From contig KL571336.1 of NCBI GenBank assembly GCA_000715855.1, forward strand, positions 565 through 7,842: a stretch of 7,278 nucleotides of DNA, in the 5' to 3' direction. This DNA comes from Actinoplanes liguriensis. GTDB lineage: Bacteria; Actinomycetota; Actinomycetes; Mycobacteriales; Micromonosporaceae. Positions 1 through 5,695 of the stretch are shown one piece after another (the first letter of the stretch is position 1; the number at the start of each line of letters is the position of its first letter). Position numbers and translations under genes: made by a program. Below the pieces are notes generated by a model. That model was not told where the DNA came from and searched no databases. It saw nothing but the letters and a program-made list of their open reading frames with translations.

Positions 1-244
1 GGTGGTCGAGCAGGGGCGCGCAGAGCTGCTGCAACGCCGAATACGCCATCTCCGACTCGGATTCGACGCCGGAGGCCCGCAGCAGCCGGGCGAAACCGGC
101 CCGGTCCACCAGGTGGCTCAGCAGCGCGGTCTTGCCGGTGCCGGCCTCCCCGCGCAGCACCAGCACCCCGCTCTGCCCGGCCCGCACCCCCCGCAGAAGG
201 CCGTCGAGAGTTTCCTGTTCCGACAGCCGCCCGAGGAGTTCCAC
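1..244 (-). CDS. LAL-type LuxR-family ATP-binding transcriptional regulator, N-terminal fragment
   Basis: Only the first 81 codons are present; the gene runs off the left edge. Residues 32-39 are a Walker A loop (GEAGTGKT), preceded by the usual opening (VELLGRLSEQETLDGLL) and followed by the segment typical of the LAL family (ASGVESESEMAYSALQQL). These proteins are large (about 900 residues) signal-transduction ATPases of the MalT/LAL type, ending in a LuxR helix-turn-helix, and usually activate catabolic or secondary-metabolite genes; that second half is outside the window. The GTG at 242-244 is the only start in frame after a stop 48 bases upstream, so it is preferred although no strong ribosome binding site is evident. 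It is transcribed in the same direction as the operon at 483-4402, 238 bases downstream of that operon's last stop, so it probably has its own promoter. Family call is firm; its target is unknown. Confidence 0.85.
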   Translation of the reverse strand, partial: MELLGRLSEQETLDGLLRGVRAGQSGVLVLRGEAGTGKTALLSHLVDRAGFARLLRASGVESESEMAYSALQQLCAPLLDH

Positions 245-412
245 GCGGGCGAGACTATCGCTCCGGGCCTGCCGATATGCCGGCCCGTCATCTCAGAGCC
301 CCTTCTCCACCACACGATTCGGACCGCACGCCGCGCGCCCGAGTTCGATTCCGCGCTCAGGGAGCGGACCGGCCCGGTTGTGTCCGGCCTGACCGGCCCA
401 CTCACTTCGTGA

Positions 413-481
413 CGACGGACCGCCCCGGAGACGGGTTCATGTGCCACGCCTCACAGCGCCCCGCCCCTTCGTGGTCCGTCG
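413..481. repeat. 9-bp inverted repeat behind the operon's last stop codon
   Basis: CGACGGACC at 413-421 is perfectly complementary to GGTCCGTCG at 473-481, with 51 bases between. The right arm starts two bases downstream (minus-strand sense) of the stop codon of the TY-Chap-like gene. It could form a long-loop hairpin acting as a weak terminator or 3'-end stabiliser, but there is no U-tract and the loop is long. The rest of the 245-482 gap shows GC-rich CCGGCC motifs and no gene; it must hold the promoter of the LAL regulator, which I cannot place. Confidence 0.35.
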
Positions 482-482
482 G

Positions 483-920
483 TCAGACGACGGTCTGCGG
501 GAGCAGCCCCAGCGCGTCGGCGTTCCAGGACGTGCCCGCGACGGCGTTGCTCGCCTCGTACCGCACATCGGTTGTCGCCTTGGTTTGATAGACGTCACGC
601 AGGGTGGCGATCAGGCGGTCGGCGAGCTGCCGGGCCTGACGGTGCGACGCGGGGAAGGCGAGCCGCGCCGTCCAGTTCTCGTCGGCGTTGATCGGGGGCT
701 GCCAGCCCAGGTCGAGCAGGCGCTGCTCGGCGTCCGCCCCGATCCGGACGGGCGGGTACTGCGGGCGGTTGGCCAGCGCCTCGGCGTAGAGACCGGCCGG
801 CTCCTGGTAGCACTGCACGTAGTACTCCCCGGCGTGCAGGATCAGGAAGTCGTCGACCTCCAGCCGGGTCAGGATCAGCGCCAGGCGCTCGGCCAGGAGC
901 TCCCACGGGTCGCCGCTCAT
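483..920 (-). CDS. TY-Chap-like (YbjN / type III chaperone fold) small protein
   Basis: A 145-residue soluble protein and last gene of the five-gene operon. The motif order fits TY-Chap/YbjN-like proteins: an N-terminal helix (WELLAERLALILTRL), a strand with YYVQ at 33-36, the LYAEALAN helix at 44-51, LGWQPP at 71-76, an asparagine-tryptophan pair at 82-83, and a last helix with ADRLIATLRDVY at 100-111. The family has been linked by comparative genomics to bacterial conflict and secretion systems and is thought to bind protein partners. No catalytic residues are visible. The ATG (918-920) overlaps the stop of the preceding gene in an ATGA, and a purine-rich GGAGGACGAGG lies upstream; the frame stays open much further upstream but only as a shadow of that gene. 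A role as chaperone or immunity protein for the operon's nuclease-like protein is inference. The family assignment was made by eye and is moderate. Confidence 0.7.
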   Translation of the reverse strand: MSGDPWELLAERLALILTRLEVDDFLILHAGEYYVQCYQEPAGLYAEALANRPQYPPVRIGADAEQRLLDLGWQPPINADENWTARLAFPASHRQARQLADRLIATLRDVYQTKATTDVRYEASNAVAGTSWNADALGLLPQTVV

Positions 921-1432
921 GCGTCCTCGTCCTCCTCGTCCTCCAGGCCGCTCGTGTCCTCCACGGCGGTCTCCTTGAGGAACTGCCGGTAGTCGTTGGA
1001 CGACCAGGTCACCGTGATCGTGTCCGCGAACATGCTCAGCTCGAACGTCGACTCGGCGGTACGCCACAGCAGGCTCGGGTTGCGGCCCGGCGCGCTCTCG
1101 TCGGGCATGCCGAGCACCTCGGTCCCGATCGCGGCGAACTCGGCGAACGCGTCGTCGGCGGCGGCCGCGGTCTCCGGGCCGCGCCCGGTGTGCGCGGTCA
1201 GGTCGAAGTCCATCTGCCGGGCGCCACCGGTCCAGTAGGTCAGCAGCGCTCCCCGATCCGGCAGCGCCCAGGCGACCTCGAACTCGGCGCCCTTGTCCCA
1301 CCGGTCGGTGATCCGCCAGCCGAGCCGCGCCGCGAGGTCGTCGACCTCGTCGACCCGCCAGTGCCAGGGCACGTCCCGCAGCTCGGTCAGCATCTGGCGC
1401 AGGGTCGCATCGTCGGTCCGGGTGAACGTCAT
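917..1432 (-). CDS. DUF6301-like hypothetical protein with acidic C-terminal tail
   Basis: A 171-residue soluble protein with no signal peptide or membrane segment. It begins with a short helix and a WHW motif at 23-25, then LGW at 37-39, alternating beta-strand patterns (ALLTYWTGG; QMDFDLTAHT), a helix (DDAFAEFAAIGTEVLGMP) and a C-terminal strand pair (TFELSMFADTITVTW). This order resembles the actinobacterial DUF6301 family, whose function is not known; I hold this match loosely. Residues 157-170 form a strongly acidic tail (DVLED-type, 9 acidic residues in GLEDEEDEDA and just before). The gene overlaps its neighbours by ATGA at both ends (917-920 and 1429-1432), so it is translated in step with the nuclease-like gene before it. 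Genes placed directly behind an effector are often its immunity protein, and an acidic tail would suit binding to a nucleic-acid-binding surface; both are inference. Confidence 0.72.
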   Translation of the reverse strand: MTFTRTDDATLRQMLTELRDVPWHWRVDEVDDLAARLGWRITDRWDKGAEFEVAWALPDRGALLTYWTGGARQMDFDLTAHTGRGPETAAAADDAFAEFAAIGTEVLGMPDESAPGRNPSLLWRTAESTFELSMFADTITVTWSSNDYRQFLKETAVEDTSGLEDEEDEDA

Positions 1433-2733
1433 GACGGGGACTCCGGGGTCTCGGGAAGGGTGAGGACCAAGGATTTCATCTGCTCCTGGTCCAGGACGAA
1501 CTCGGAGACGGTGACGTCACCCTTGGCGGACGTGTGCACCTTGATGTACCGGATCTTGCGGGCGTCGACCAGTTCCTGGACCTCCGCTCGCAGGTCCTGG
1601 GCGTCCAGTTCCTCCGCGAGCTTGGCGTCGAGCGGCATCGTGTCCCGCATGTAGAGCAGCGTGCCCTGCTCGGCGTCCATCGTCGTGCCGTCGGGCATCG
1701 TCACCTGCCGGGTCCCGAGCTTGCTGCCGGCGCCCTTGGACTCGCAGAGGATCAGGACCGGGCCCTCCGGCGCGGCGCCCCACCCGGCCGGCCAGTTGGT
1801 GACGGCGACGCTGTCGAACTCGTTGTTCTGCGGCTGGCCACTGCCGGACGCGGTGATCGGCTCGACGCGCAGCACGTTCGCCATCACCCACTCCTCACCG
1901 GCGGTGCCGAGCAGGGTGCTTGCCGCGTTCAGGGGTTTCGCCTGCGCCCGGAACCGGTCGGCGGCGTCGAGGAACTCGGCGAGCGCCCGGCCCGGACTGG
2001 CGTAGCTACCGTCCTTGAACAGCGTCCGCGCGGCCTTCTGGAGCTTCTCGTACCTGCTCTCACTGGCGAAGGTGTTCTTGGTGACCTTGCCCTTGAAATC
2101 CGGGTCGGTGGCCTTGAGGATCGCCTCCAGCTTCGGGGCGAGCTGCTGCAACGTCTGCCCGTTGGCGGCCGGCAGCGCTTGCGTCCAGGTCTTCTGCCGG
2201 TCCCCCGCGGCATCGGCGCGATCCTTGACCCCCCGGCCGATCTTCTCGTCCGCGGGGCGCGGATACGTCGCGCGCGTCACCTCCACCGCCTGGATGCGGC
2301 CGGCAACGTCGACCTTGAGGAAGGTTCCCTTCACCGCGTTGATGCGCCGGCCGGCCGCGTTGATCCGCTCGGCCGGAGCCGGAGCCGGAGCTGGAGCCGG
2401 GGTGGCGGGCTCGGGGGTGGCGGCCTCGGGGTTGCCGGTCTGCGCGGCATCCAGCGCGGCGTCGGTGTCGGCGGCGCTCAGCGGCAGGTTACGTGCCATC
2501 TGGATCGCCGGGGCGGCGGCCGCGGCGACGGCGACGAGTGCCACCGCGACCGCCCCGGCCGCGGCCGCGCCGCCGCCACAGGTGGCCGCGCCGACCTGCG
2601 ACGATCCGGGAACCTCCTGGTAGGAGGGGGCGCATGCGGCGTACGCCGGTGACGGCGCGATCAGCAGCAGGAATCCGGCGACGCTGAACGCACCGGCCCA
2701 CCACTGCAACCGGCGGCGGAACTGTGTCGTCAT
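1429..2733 (-). CDS. Membrane-tethered protein with C-terminal PD-(D/E)XK nuclease-like domain
   Basis: A 434-residue protein. Residues 1-32 are a signal-like segment: basic RRR at 6-8, hydrophobic 11-26, possible cleavage after AYA at 32. A short exposed loop with C34 and C52 follows, then an alanine/valine-rich membrane segment at about 55-78, an alanine-proline linker (about 103-121), a lysine- and arginine-rich helical region (about 122-265) and a C-terminal domain (about 270-417). That domain has the order of a restriction-endonuclease fold: E280/E281 in the first helix (GTAGEEW), D307 (EFDSV), E331-S-K333 after the VLILC strand, and Q356 with Y361 in the following helix. This matches Tox-REase-like domains of polymorphic toxins, but no closer family is recognised. 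It overlaps prsW-like and DUF6301-like genes by ATGA. An alternative is a non-catalytic DNA-binding fold member; activity is inferred from motif order only. Confidence 0.75.
   Translation of the reverse strand: MTTQFRRRLQWWAGAFSVAGFLLLIAPSPAYAACAPSYQEVPGSSQVGAATCGGGAAAAGAVAVALVAVAAAAAPAIQMARNLPLSAADTDAALDAAQTGNPEAATPEPATPAPAPAPAPAERINAAGRRINAVKGTFLKVDVAGRIQAVEVTRATYPRPADEKIGRGVKDRADAAGDRQKTWTQALPAANGQTLQQLAPKLEAILKATDPDFKGKVTKNTFASESRYEKLQKAARTLFKDGSYASPGRALAEFLDAADRFRAQAKPLNAASTLLGTAGEEWVMANVLRVEPITASGSGQPQNNEFDSVAVTNWPAGWGAAPEGPVLILCESKGAGSKLGTRQVTMPDGTTMDAEQGTLLYMRDTMPLDAKLAEELDAQDLRAEVQELVDARKIRYIKVHTSAKGDVTVSEFVLDQEQMKSLVLTLPETPESPS
2374..2400. repeat. Hexanucleotide tandem repeat in the Ala-Pro linker
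   Basis: About four and a half copies of CGGAGC (one copy is TGGAGC) encode the PAPAPAPAP stretch of the linker in the nuclease-like protein. Slippage here would change linker length in steps of two residues without breaking the frame. Confidence 0.8.
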
Positions 2734-4103
2734 GCCGGCGCTCCCGCGGGCTCGGGGCGGACCGCCGGGGTGGCGGCGCGCAGGTCGGAACGGAACCGGC
2801 GGACCCGGGCCCGCTGCTCCTCGGCTTCGGCGGGACGGTCGTCACGCAGGGCGGCGACCTCGTACTGCGCGGCCTGCAACTGGCCGAGCGCGCGGTAGGC
2901 GGACCAGCCGTACCGTCGCAGGGTCGTCAGCCGCAACCAGGCGCGTTTGCGGGGTTCCAGGAGGACGGGAAGCTCGCGTTCGCTGATCGCGCCGTGCGGC
3001 AGCAGCGACTCCTCCTGGATCCGCCCGCGCAGCCGGTTGCCCTGCCCGCGCACGCCCTGGCGCAGCAGGAGCAGGTAGAGCACGATCACCGGGCCCTGCA
3101 GCAGGGCCAGTTGCAGCGGGGTGACCACGAGCAGCGCGAGAGCAGGCCCGGGCTTCCACGGGAACTCGATGTCGCCGCGGGTCAGCGCGGTGAAGATCAC
3201 GTTGTTCATGAAGTGCGAGCCGGCCGCGCCGAGGTAGCCGCAGGCGATCGCGAGGATCCGGGCGCGGCGCTCCGGCAGCAGCGCGGCCACCCCGAACGCG
3301 GCGCCGAGCAGCGCGGAGAACGCGGTGTGCGCGGCCATCAGCCCGACCGACTGGCGGACGAAGTACTGGTAGCTGCTCCCACCCTGGTGGGTCATGTACT
3401 CGACGGTCTCGGACAGGTTGAAGCCGAGCCCGACCGCGGCGCCGAGCACGATGCCGCTGACCGGGCCGTCGAAGCGCGAGCGGAACAGCAGGTACACCAG
3501 GAAGATCGCGCAGCCCTTGCCGAGCTCCTCGCCGAACCCGGCGCTGATGAACACCCCGAAGTAGACGTCGTGGTTCGTCTTGATCAGGTCGATGCCGCCG
3601 ACGTAGTCGATCAGGTACTCCATCAGCAGGGTGTTGCACGCCGCGGCGAACCCGGAGGCAATCACCGCGCCCCAGGCGAAACACGCGAGCACCAGGCGCA
3701 ACGGCAGCCGGCGCCAGCGCTGGAACCGGACCGCGGTCCACAGCCCGAACGCGGTGCTGGGCACGCAGAGCAGCAGCGTGCCCGGGTGCGGGCCGACGAT
3801 CCCGGCCGTGTAGACCACGAACGGCAGGGTCAGGGCGCCCGAGGCGATCCACTGCTCGAGGGCGCCGACAGCGCCGCTCAGACGGGCCCGGAGCAGGACG
3901 CCGCCCGCGATGACCCAGCCCACGATCGCGGCCCAGAACACCGCCCGCAGGATCGCCGGCCACAGGTCGCCGAAGATGCCGATCGCCGGGTCGCCCTCCA
4001 GGTGCGGCGAGACCAGGTCGGCCAGCACGTGCAGCGCGTAGATGCCGTTGAGGACGGCCAGGACCTGCAGCAGGCGCAGCGGAAGCTGCCGGGGGACGGT
4101 CAT
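2730..4103 (-). CDS. PrsW-family intramembrane metalloprotease
   Basis: A 457-residue polytopic membrane protein with the PrsW motifs in order: EELGK (E192, E193, K196), GFNLSETVEY at 227-236 (E232, E235), H259 in AAHTAFSALLG, and H297 in GSHFMNN. The glutamates and histidines are the expected zinc-binding and catalytic residues. PrsW cleaves anti-sigma factors within or near the membrane in Bacillus; actinobacterial members are mostly uncharacterised. About eight or nine hydrophobic segments lie before residue 347. A roughly 110-residue arginine-rich C-terminal tail follows, helical and probably cytoplasmic, a form I recall as common in actinobacterial members. The ATG at 4101-4103 overlaps the stop of the proline-rich gene and its stop overlaps the start of the nuclease-like gene, both as ATGA. 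No sigma or anti-sigma gene is nearby, so its substrate may be an operon partner (inference). Family call is firm. Confidence 0.93.
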   Translation of the reverse strand: MTVPRQLPLRLLQVLAVLNGIYALHVLADLVSPHLEGDPAIGIFGDLWPAILRAVFWAAIVGWVIAGGVLLRARLSGAVGALEQWIASGALTLPFVVYTAGIVGPHPGTLLLCVPSTAFGLWTAVRFQRWRRLPLRLVLACFAWGAVIASGFAAACNTLLMEYLIDYVGGIDLIKTNHDVYFGVFISAGFGEELGKGCAIFLVYLLFRSRFDGPVSGIVLGAAVGLGFNLSETVEYMTHQGGSSYQYFVRQSVGLMAAHTAFSALLGAAFGVAALLPERRARILAIACGYLGAAGSHFMNNVIFTALTRGDIEFPWKPGPALALLVVTPLQLALLQGPVIVLYLLLLRQGVRGQGNRLRGRIQEESLLPHGAISERELPVLLEPRKRAWLRLTTLRRYGWSAYRALGQLQAAQYEVAALRDDRPAEAEEQRARVRRFRSDLRAATPAVRPEPAGAPA

Positions 4104-4402
4104 GACGCCCCCATCGCGTTGCCCGGGATCGTCGGAAGCTCCGGGAGCTCCGGGAGCTCCGGGAAGTCCGGAAGGCCGGGCATGGTCGGCAGGTCCGTCG
4201 GCAGGTCCGTCGGGAAGTCCGTGGGGAAGCCGCTCGGCAGCGCGGGGAACGACGGCAGCCCCGGAATGTTGGCCAGGTCGTCCGCGGTCGGCCGATGCGG
4301 TTCGACGCCGACGCTGACGCCCACTCCCAGGGCGACGGTCACCAGTCCGAGTGCTCCCGCCACCAGCAGCGTCCGCCAGGATTTGCGATTATCGGAGTCC
4401 AT
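4100..4402 (-). CDS. Small single-pass membrane protein with proline-rich repeat tail
   Basis: A 100-residue protein, first gene of the operon. It has a charged N-terminus (MDSDNRKSWR), one membrane segment at about 12-33, and then an extended C-terminal tail with a proline nearly every third residue: PTD triplets (DFPTDLPTDLPT) followed by PEL triplets (PELPELPELP). With the basic residues before the membrane segment the tail should be outside. No known domain is recognised; such tails act as stalks or as low-complexity binding surfaces. The start at 4400-4402 is preferred over an in-frame ATG 60 bases upstream because it begins just before the charged/hydrophobic segment and follows purine-rich AGAAGGGGA and AGGGGA stretches, whereas the 20-residue extension has no membrane-protein character. 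Its stop overlaps the protease start (ATGA). Function unknown; a sensor, stalk or protease-access partner are all possible. Confidence 0.75.
   Translation of the reverse strand: MDSDNRKSWRTLLVAGALGLVTVALGVGVSVGVEPHRPTADDLANIPGLPSFPALPSGFPTDFPTDLPTDLPTMPGLPDFPELPELPELPTIPGNAMGAS
4137..4232. repeat. In-frame tandem repeats coding the proline-rich tail
   Basis: Three exact 9-base copies of AGCTCCGGG (4137-4163) encode PEL repeats. They are followed, after a short spacer, by 12-base units (GTCGGCAGGTCC twice at 4185-4208, then two diverged copies to 4232) encoding the PTDL/PTDF repeats. Unit lengths are multiples of three, so copy-number change would lengthen or shorten the tail without a frameshift. 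Confidence 0.85.
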
Positions 4403-4492
4403 TCCCCTGCACAGTCCCCTTCTGTCCGGGTCGGAACACAAGTTCGGGACCATACCGGACATTGACGGACCGCACTGTCCCGCCCTCGGTGG

Positions 4493-4642
4493 GTGAGACT
4501 GAGTCGACTCGGCGTGAGACTCAGTCGACTCGGCGGGTGGGACTCAGTTGACTCGGCGTGAGACTCAGTTGACTCGGCGAGTGGGACTCAGTCGACTCGG
4601 CCGGTGGGACTCAGTTGACTCGGCCGGTGGGACTCAGTTGAC
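4493..4642. repeat. Seven-unit 21/23-bp tandem repeat array (intergenic, overlapping a gene 3' end)
   Basis: Seven copies of the 20-base unit GTGRGACTCAGTYGACTCGG start at 4493, 4514, 4537, 4558, 4581, 4604 and 4627. Spacings are 21, 23, 21, 23, 23, 23. The first unit has one change (GACTGAG) and the last is cut to 16 bases. Units preceded by a one-base linker read GTGAGAC; those with a three-base linker read GTGGGAC. The copies with C at the variable position contain the palindrome AGTCGACT. The last copy includes the stop codon and final two codons of the CAP-domain gene. The array occupies most of the 231-base gap in front of the five-gene operon. The remainder (4403-4492) is the presumed leader and promoter, in which I see no convincing -10/-35 pair. 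Confidence 0.95.
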
Positions 4643-5422
4643 GAAGTCCTGGGTGAACCAGACCCGGCCGTCGTCGCCGCGGGTCACGGCGAGACCGACC
4701 CGCCCGAAGCTCGCGTTGAGCAGGTTCTTGCGGTGACCGTCGTTCGGCGCGACCTCGGCGAGCATGAGGTCGGTCAGCCCGTTCGCGGCCTCGATGATCG
4801 ACGCGTCGTTGTCGCTCGCGTTGCCCTGGCCGATGTTCTCGCCGGCCGAGGTCCAGGAGACGCCGGCCGCGGTGAACCTGTCGCCGAGCCCCGCCTCGCC
4901 GGGGCACTGGTGGGACAGGCCGCAGCCACCTGTCATCAGGGCGTTGTGCGCCTCGGACGCGGTGGACAGACCGGCGCTGAGCACGAGCGACGGCAGGTCG
5001 GCATCGGCCCGCGCGTCGTTGATGTGCGCGAGCACCGCCTCGATCACCGAAGCCGGGGCGGGAGCCGAACTGGCCGCGGGTGAGGGCGCGACGGTCGTCG
5101 GCGCGACCGTCGTAGGCGCGGTCGTGACGGGGACAGTGGTCGGTGCCGTGCTTCCGGTGGCGGACGGGCTCGGCGTCACGCTTGCGCTAGCGGAGGTCCG
5201 CGTCGCGCTGGGCCGCGGACGCTGGGGACGCGCCGCCGCGACCGATCCGGTCGCCTGGGCAGCGTTTCCCAGCCGAGGCGCGCTGCTCCCGGTTGCCTGC
5301 GGACGGTGGCCGCTCGTCTGAGCCGTGGCGATGCCGGCGACACCAGCGCCGAGCACGCCCACCGCGGTGGCGGCCAGCACGAGGTTACGGGTCCGGGTGG
5401 GCTTGCGGTGACGCGACGACAC
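4634..5422 (-). CDS. Secreted CAP/SCP-domain (PR-1-like) protein
   Basis: A 262-residue exported protein. A basic N-terminus (SSRHRKPTRTR) and a hydrophobic stretch at 13-33 end in ATA-Q at 32-35, a likely signal peptidase site. Residues about 37-125 are a low-complexity Ala/Ser/Thr/Pro linker with TTVAPTTVAP repeats, probably spanning or anchoring in the cell wall. The CAP domain fills 126-262: AHN (H159), GEN at 194-196, GHRKNLLN (H230) and the closing WFTQDF at 255-260, with C167 and C173 likely paired. CAP proteins are extracellular; bacterial members are linked to spores, cell envelope or metal/lipid binding, and a specific role cannot be read here. The GTG at 5420-5422 is chosen because GAGGAAA lies at the right distance and the signal peptide begins directly after it; an ATG 84 bases upstream would bury the signal sequence. 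It is divergent from the esterase genes. Confidence 0.88.
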   Translation of the reverse strand: MSSRHRKPTRTRNLVLAATAVGVLGAGVAGIATAQTSGHRPQATGSSAPRLGNAAQATGSVAAARPQRPRPSATRTSASASVTPSPSATGSTAPTTVPVTTAPTTVAPTTVAPSPAASSAPAPASVIEAVLAHINDARADADLPSLVLSAGLSTASEAHNALMTGGCGLSHQCPGEAGLGDRFTAAGVSWTSAGENIGQGNASDNDASIIEAANGLTDLMLAEVAPNDGHRKNLLNASFGRVGLAVTRGDDGRVWFTQDFVN

Positions 5423-5425
5423 AGG

Positions 5426-5432
5426 TTTCCTC
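5426..5432 (-). promoter_or_regulatory. Ribosome binding site deciding the CAP gene start
   Basis: GAGGAAA on the minus strand, with its GAGG core six bases before the GTG at 5422-5420. It supports this start over the longer in-frame ATG at 5506. Confidence 0.75.
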
Positions 5433-5569
5433 AGCAATCGACCGGGGGCGGAACTCGATCGACTCTCCGGCACCCCGGCCGTCGCGGCATGACCGCTAAG
5501 GAACATTTAATGGCGAGCTGATCAAGCCCACAGGTGGACCCGGTTCACGCCACGGCCGGAACGGAGTCG

Positions 5570-5589
5570 GCGTCGAAACGCTTCGACGC
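5570..5589. promoter_or_regulatory. Palindrome GCGTCGAA-ACGC-TTCGACGC, candidate operator
   Basis: Two perfect 8-base arms separated by four bases, centred on CG with only one inner mismatch when read as a 16-base dyad. Shape and centre are like LacI-family operators; CGAA...TTCG half-sites are also known for actinobacterial xylan regulators of the BxlR type, although with a different spacer. It lies in the divergent region, about 120 bases before the CE2 start and 150 bases before the CAP start, so it could serve either gene. A hairpin role is possible but less likely, since no transcript is known to end here. Confidence 0.45.
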
Positions 5590-5639
5590 GCGGGGGTGAA
5601 GTTTCGTGCTCGTCAGTACGAGATTGCGCCGATGTTACG

Positions 5640-5653
5640 CGGGAGCGCTCCCA
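5640..5653. promoter_or_regulatory. CebR/CelR-like operator upstream of the CE2 esterase
   Basis: CGGGAGCGCTCCCA matches 13 of 14 bases of TGGGAGCGCTCCCA, the established operator of the LacI-family cellulose-utilisation repressors CebR (Streptomyces) and CelR (Thermobifida fusca). The 12-base core GGGAGCGCTCCC is a perfect palindrome. It lies 55 bases before the GTG of the CE2 esterase gene, a fitting place to block transcription of that gene and the CE12-like gene behind it. Repression relieved by cello-oligosaccharides is the known behaviour; that it applies here is inference. Confidence 0.75.
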
Positions 5654-5695
5654 TCGAGCAAAGGAATCGATTAGCATCAATCACCCCCATCCCCC

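Noticed and set aside
2..447. Plus-strand and shifted minus-strand open frames across the LAL regulator start
   Set aside because: Only the minus-strand frame starting at 244 gives a Walker A loop and the LAL family segment.
2630..2640. Lipobox at C34 of the nuclease-like protein
   Set aside because: The residues before the cysteine are YAA; the required small aliphatic residue at -3 is missing, so a lipoprotein is unlikely.
1534..2652. Plus-strand open frame of 372 codons opposite the nuclease-like gene
   Set aside because: Low-complexity Arg/Leu/Gly composition with no ribosome binding site; the minus-strand frame has a signal segment, linker and motifs and joins the overlap series.
2724..4496. 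Long plus-strand open frame of 590 codons opposite the protease gene
   Set aside because: It is a GC-rich antisense shadow: Gln/Arg/Gly/Ala-rich without domains, and it fully overlaps a protease with all PrsW motifs.
4423..4506. Tyrosine-like TATGGT (4449-4454, minus) as -10 element of the five-gene operon
   Set aside because: No recognisable -35 hexamer lies 16-18 bases upstream, so the promoter cannot be placed with confidence.
4493..4642. CRISPR array
   Set aside because: Units are separated by only one to three bases, so there are no spacers, and no cas genes are present.
5423..5506. Longer CAP protein starting at the ATG at 5506
   Set aside because: It would place 28 uncharged, non-signal residues before the signal peptide, and a good ribosome binding site sits directly before the GTG at 5422.
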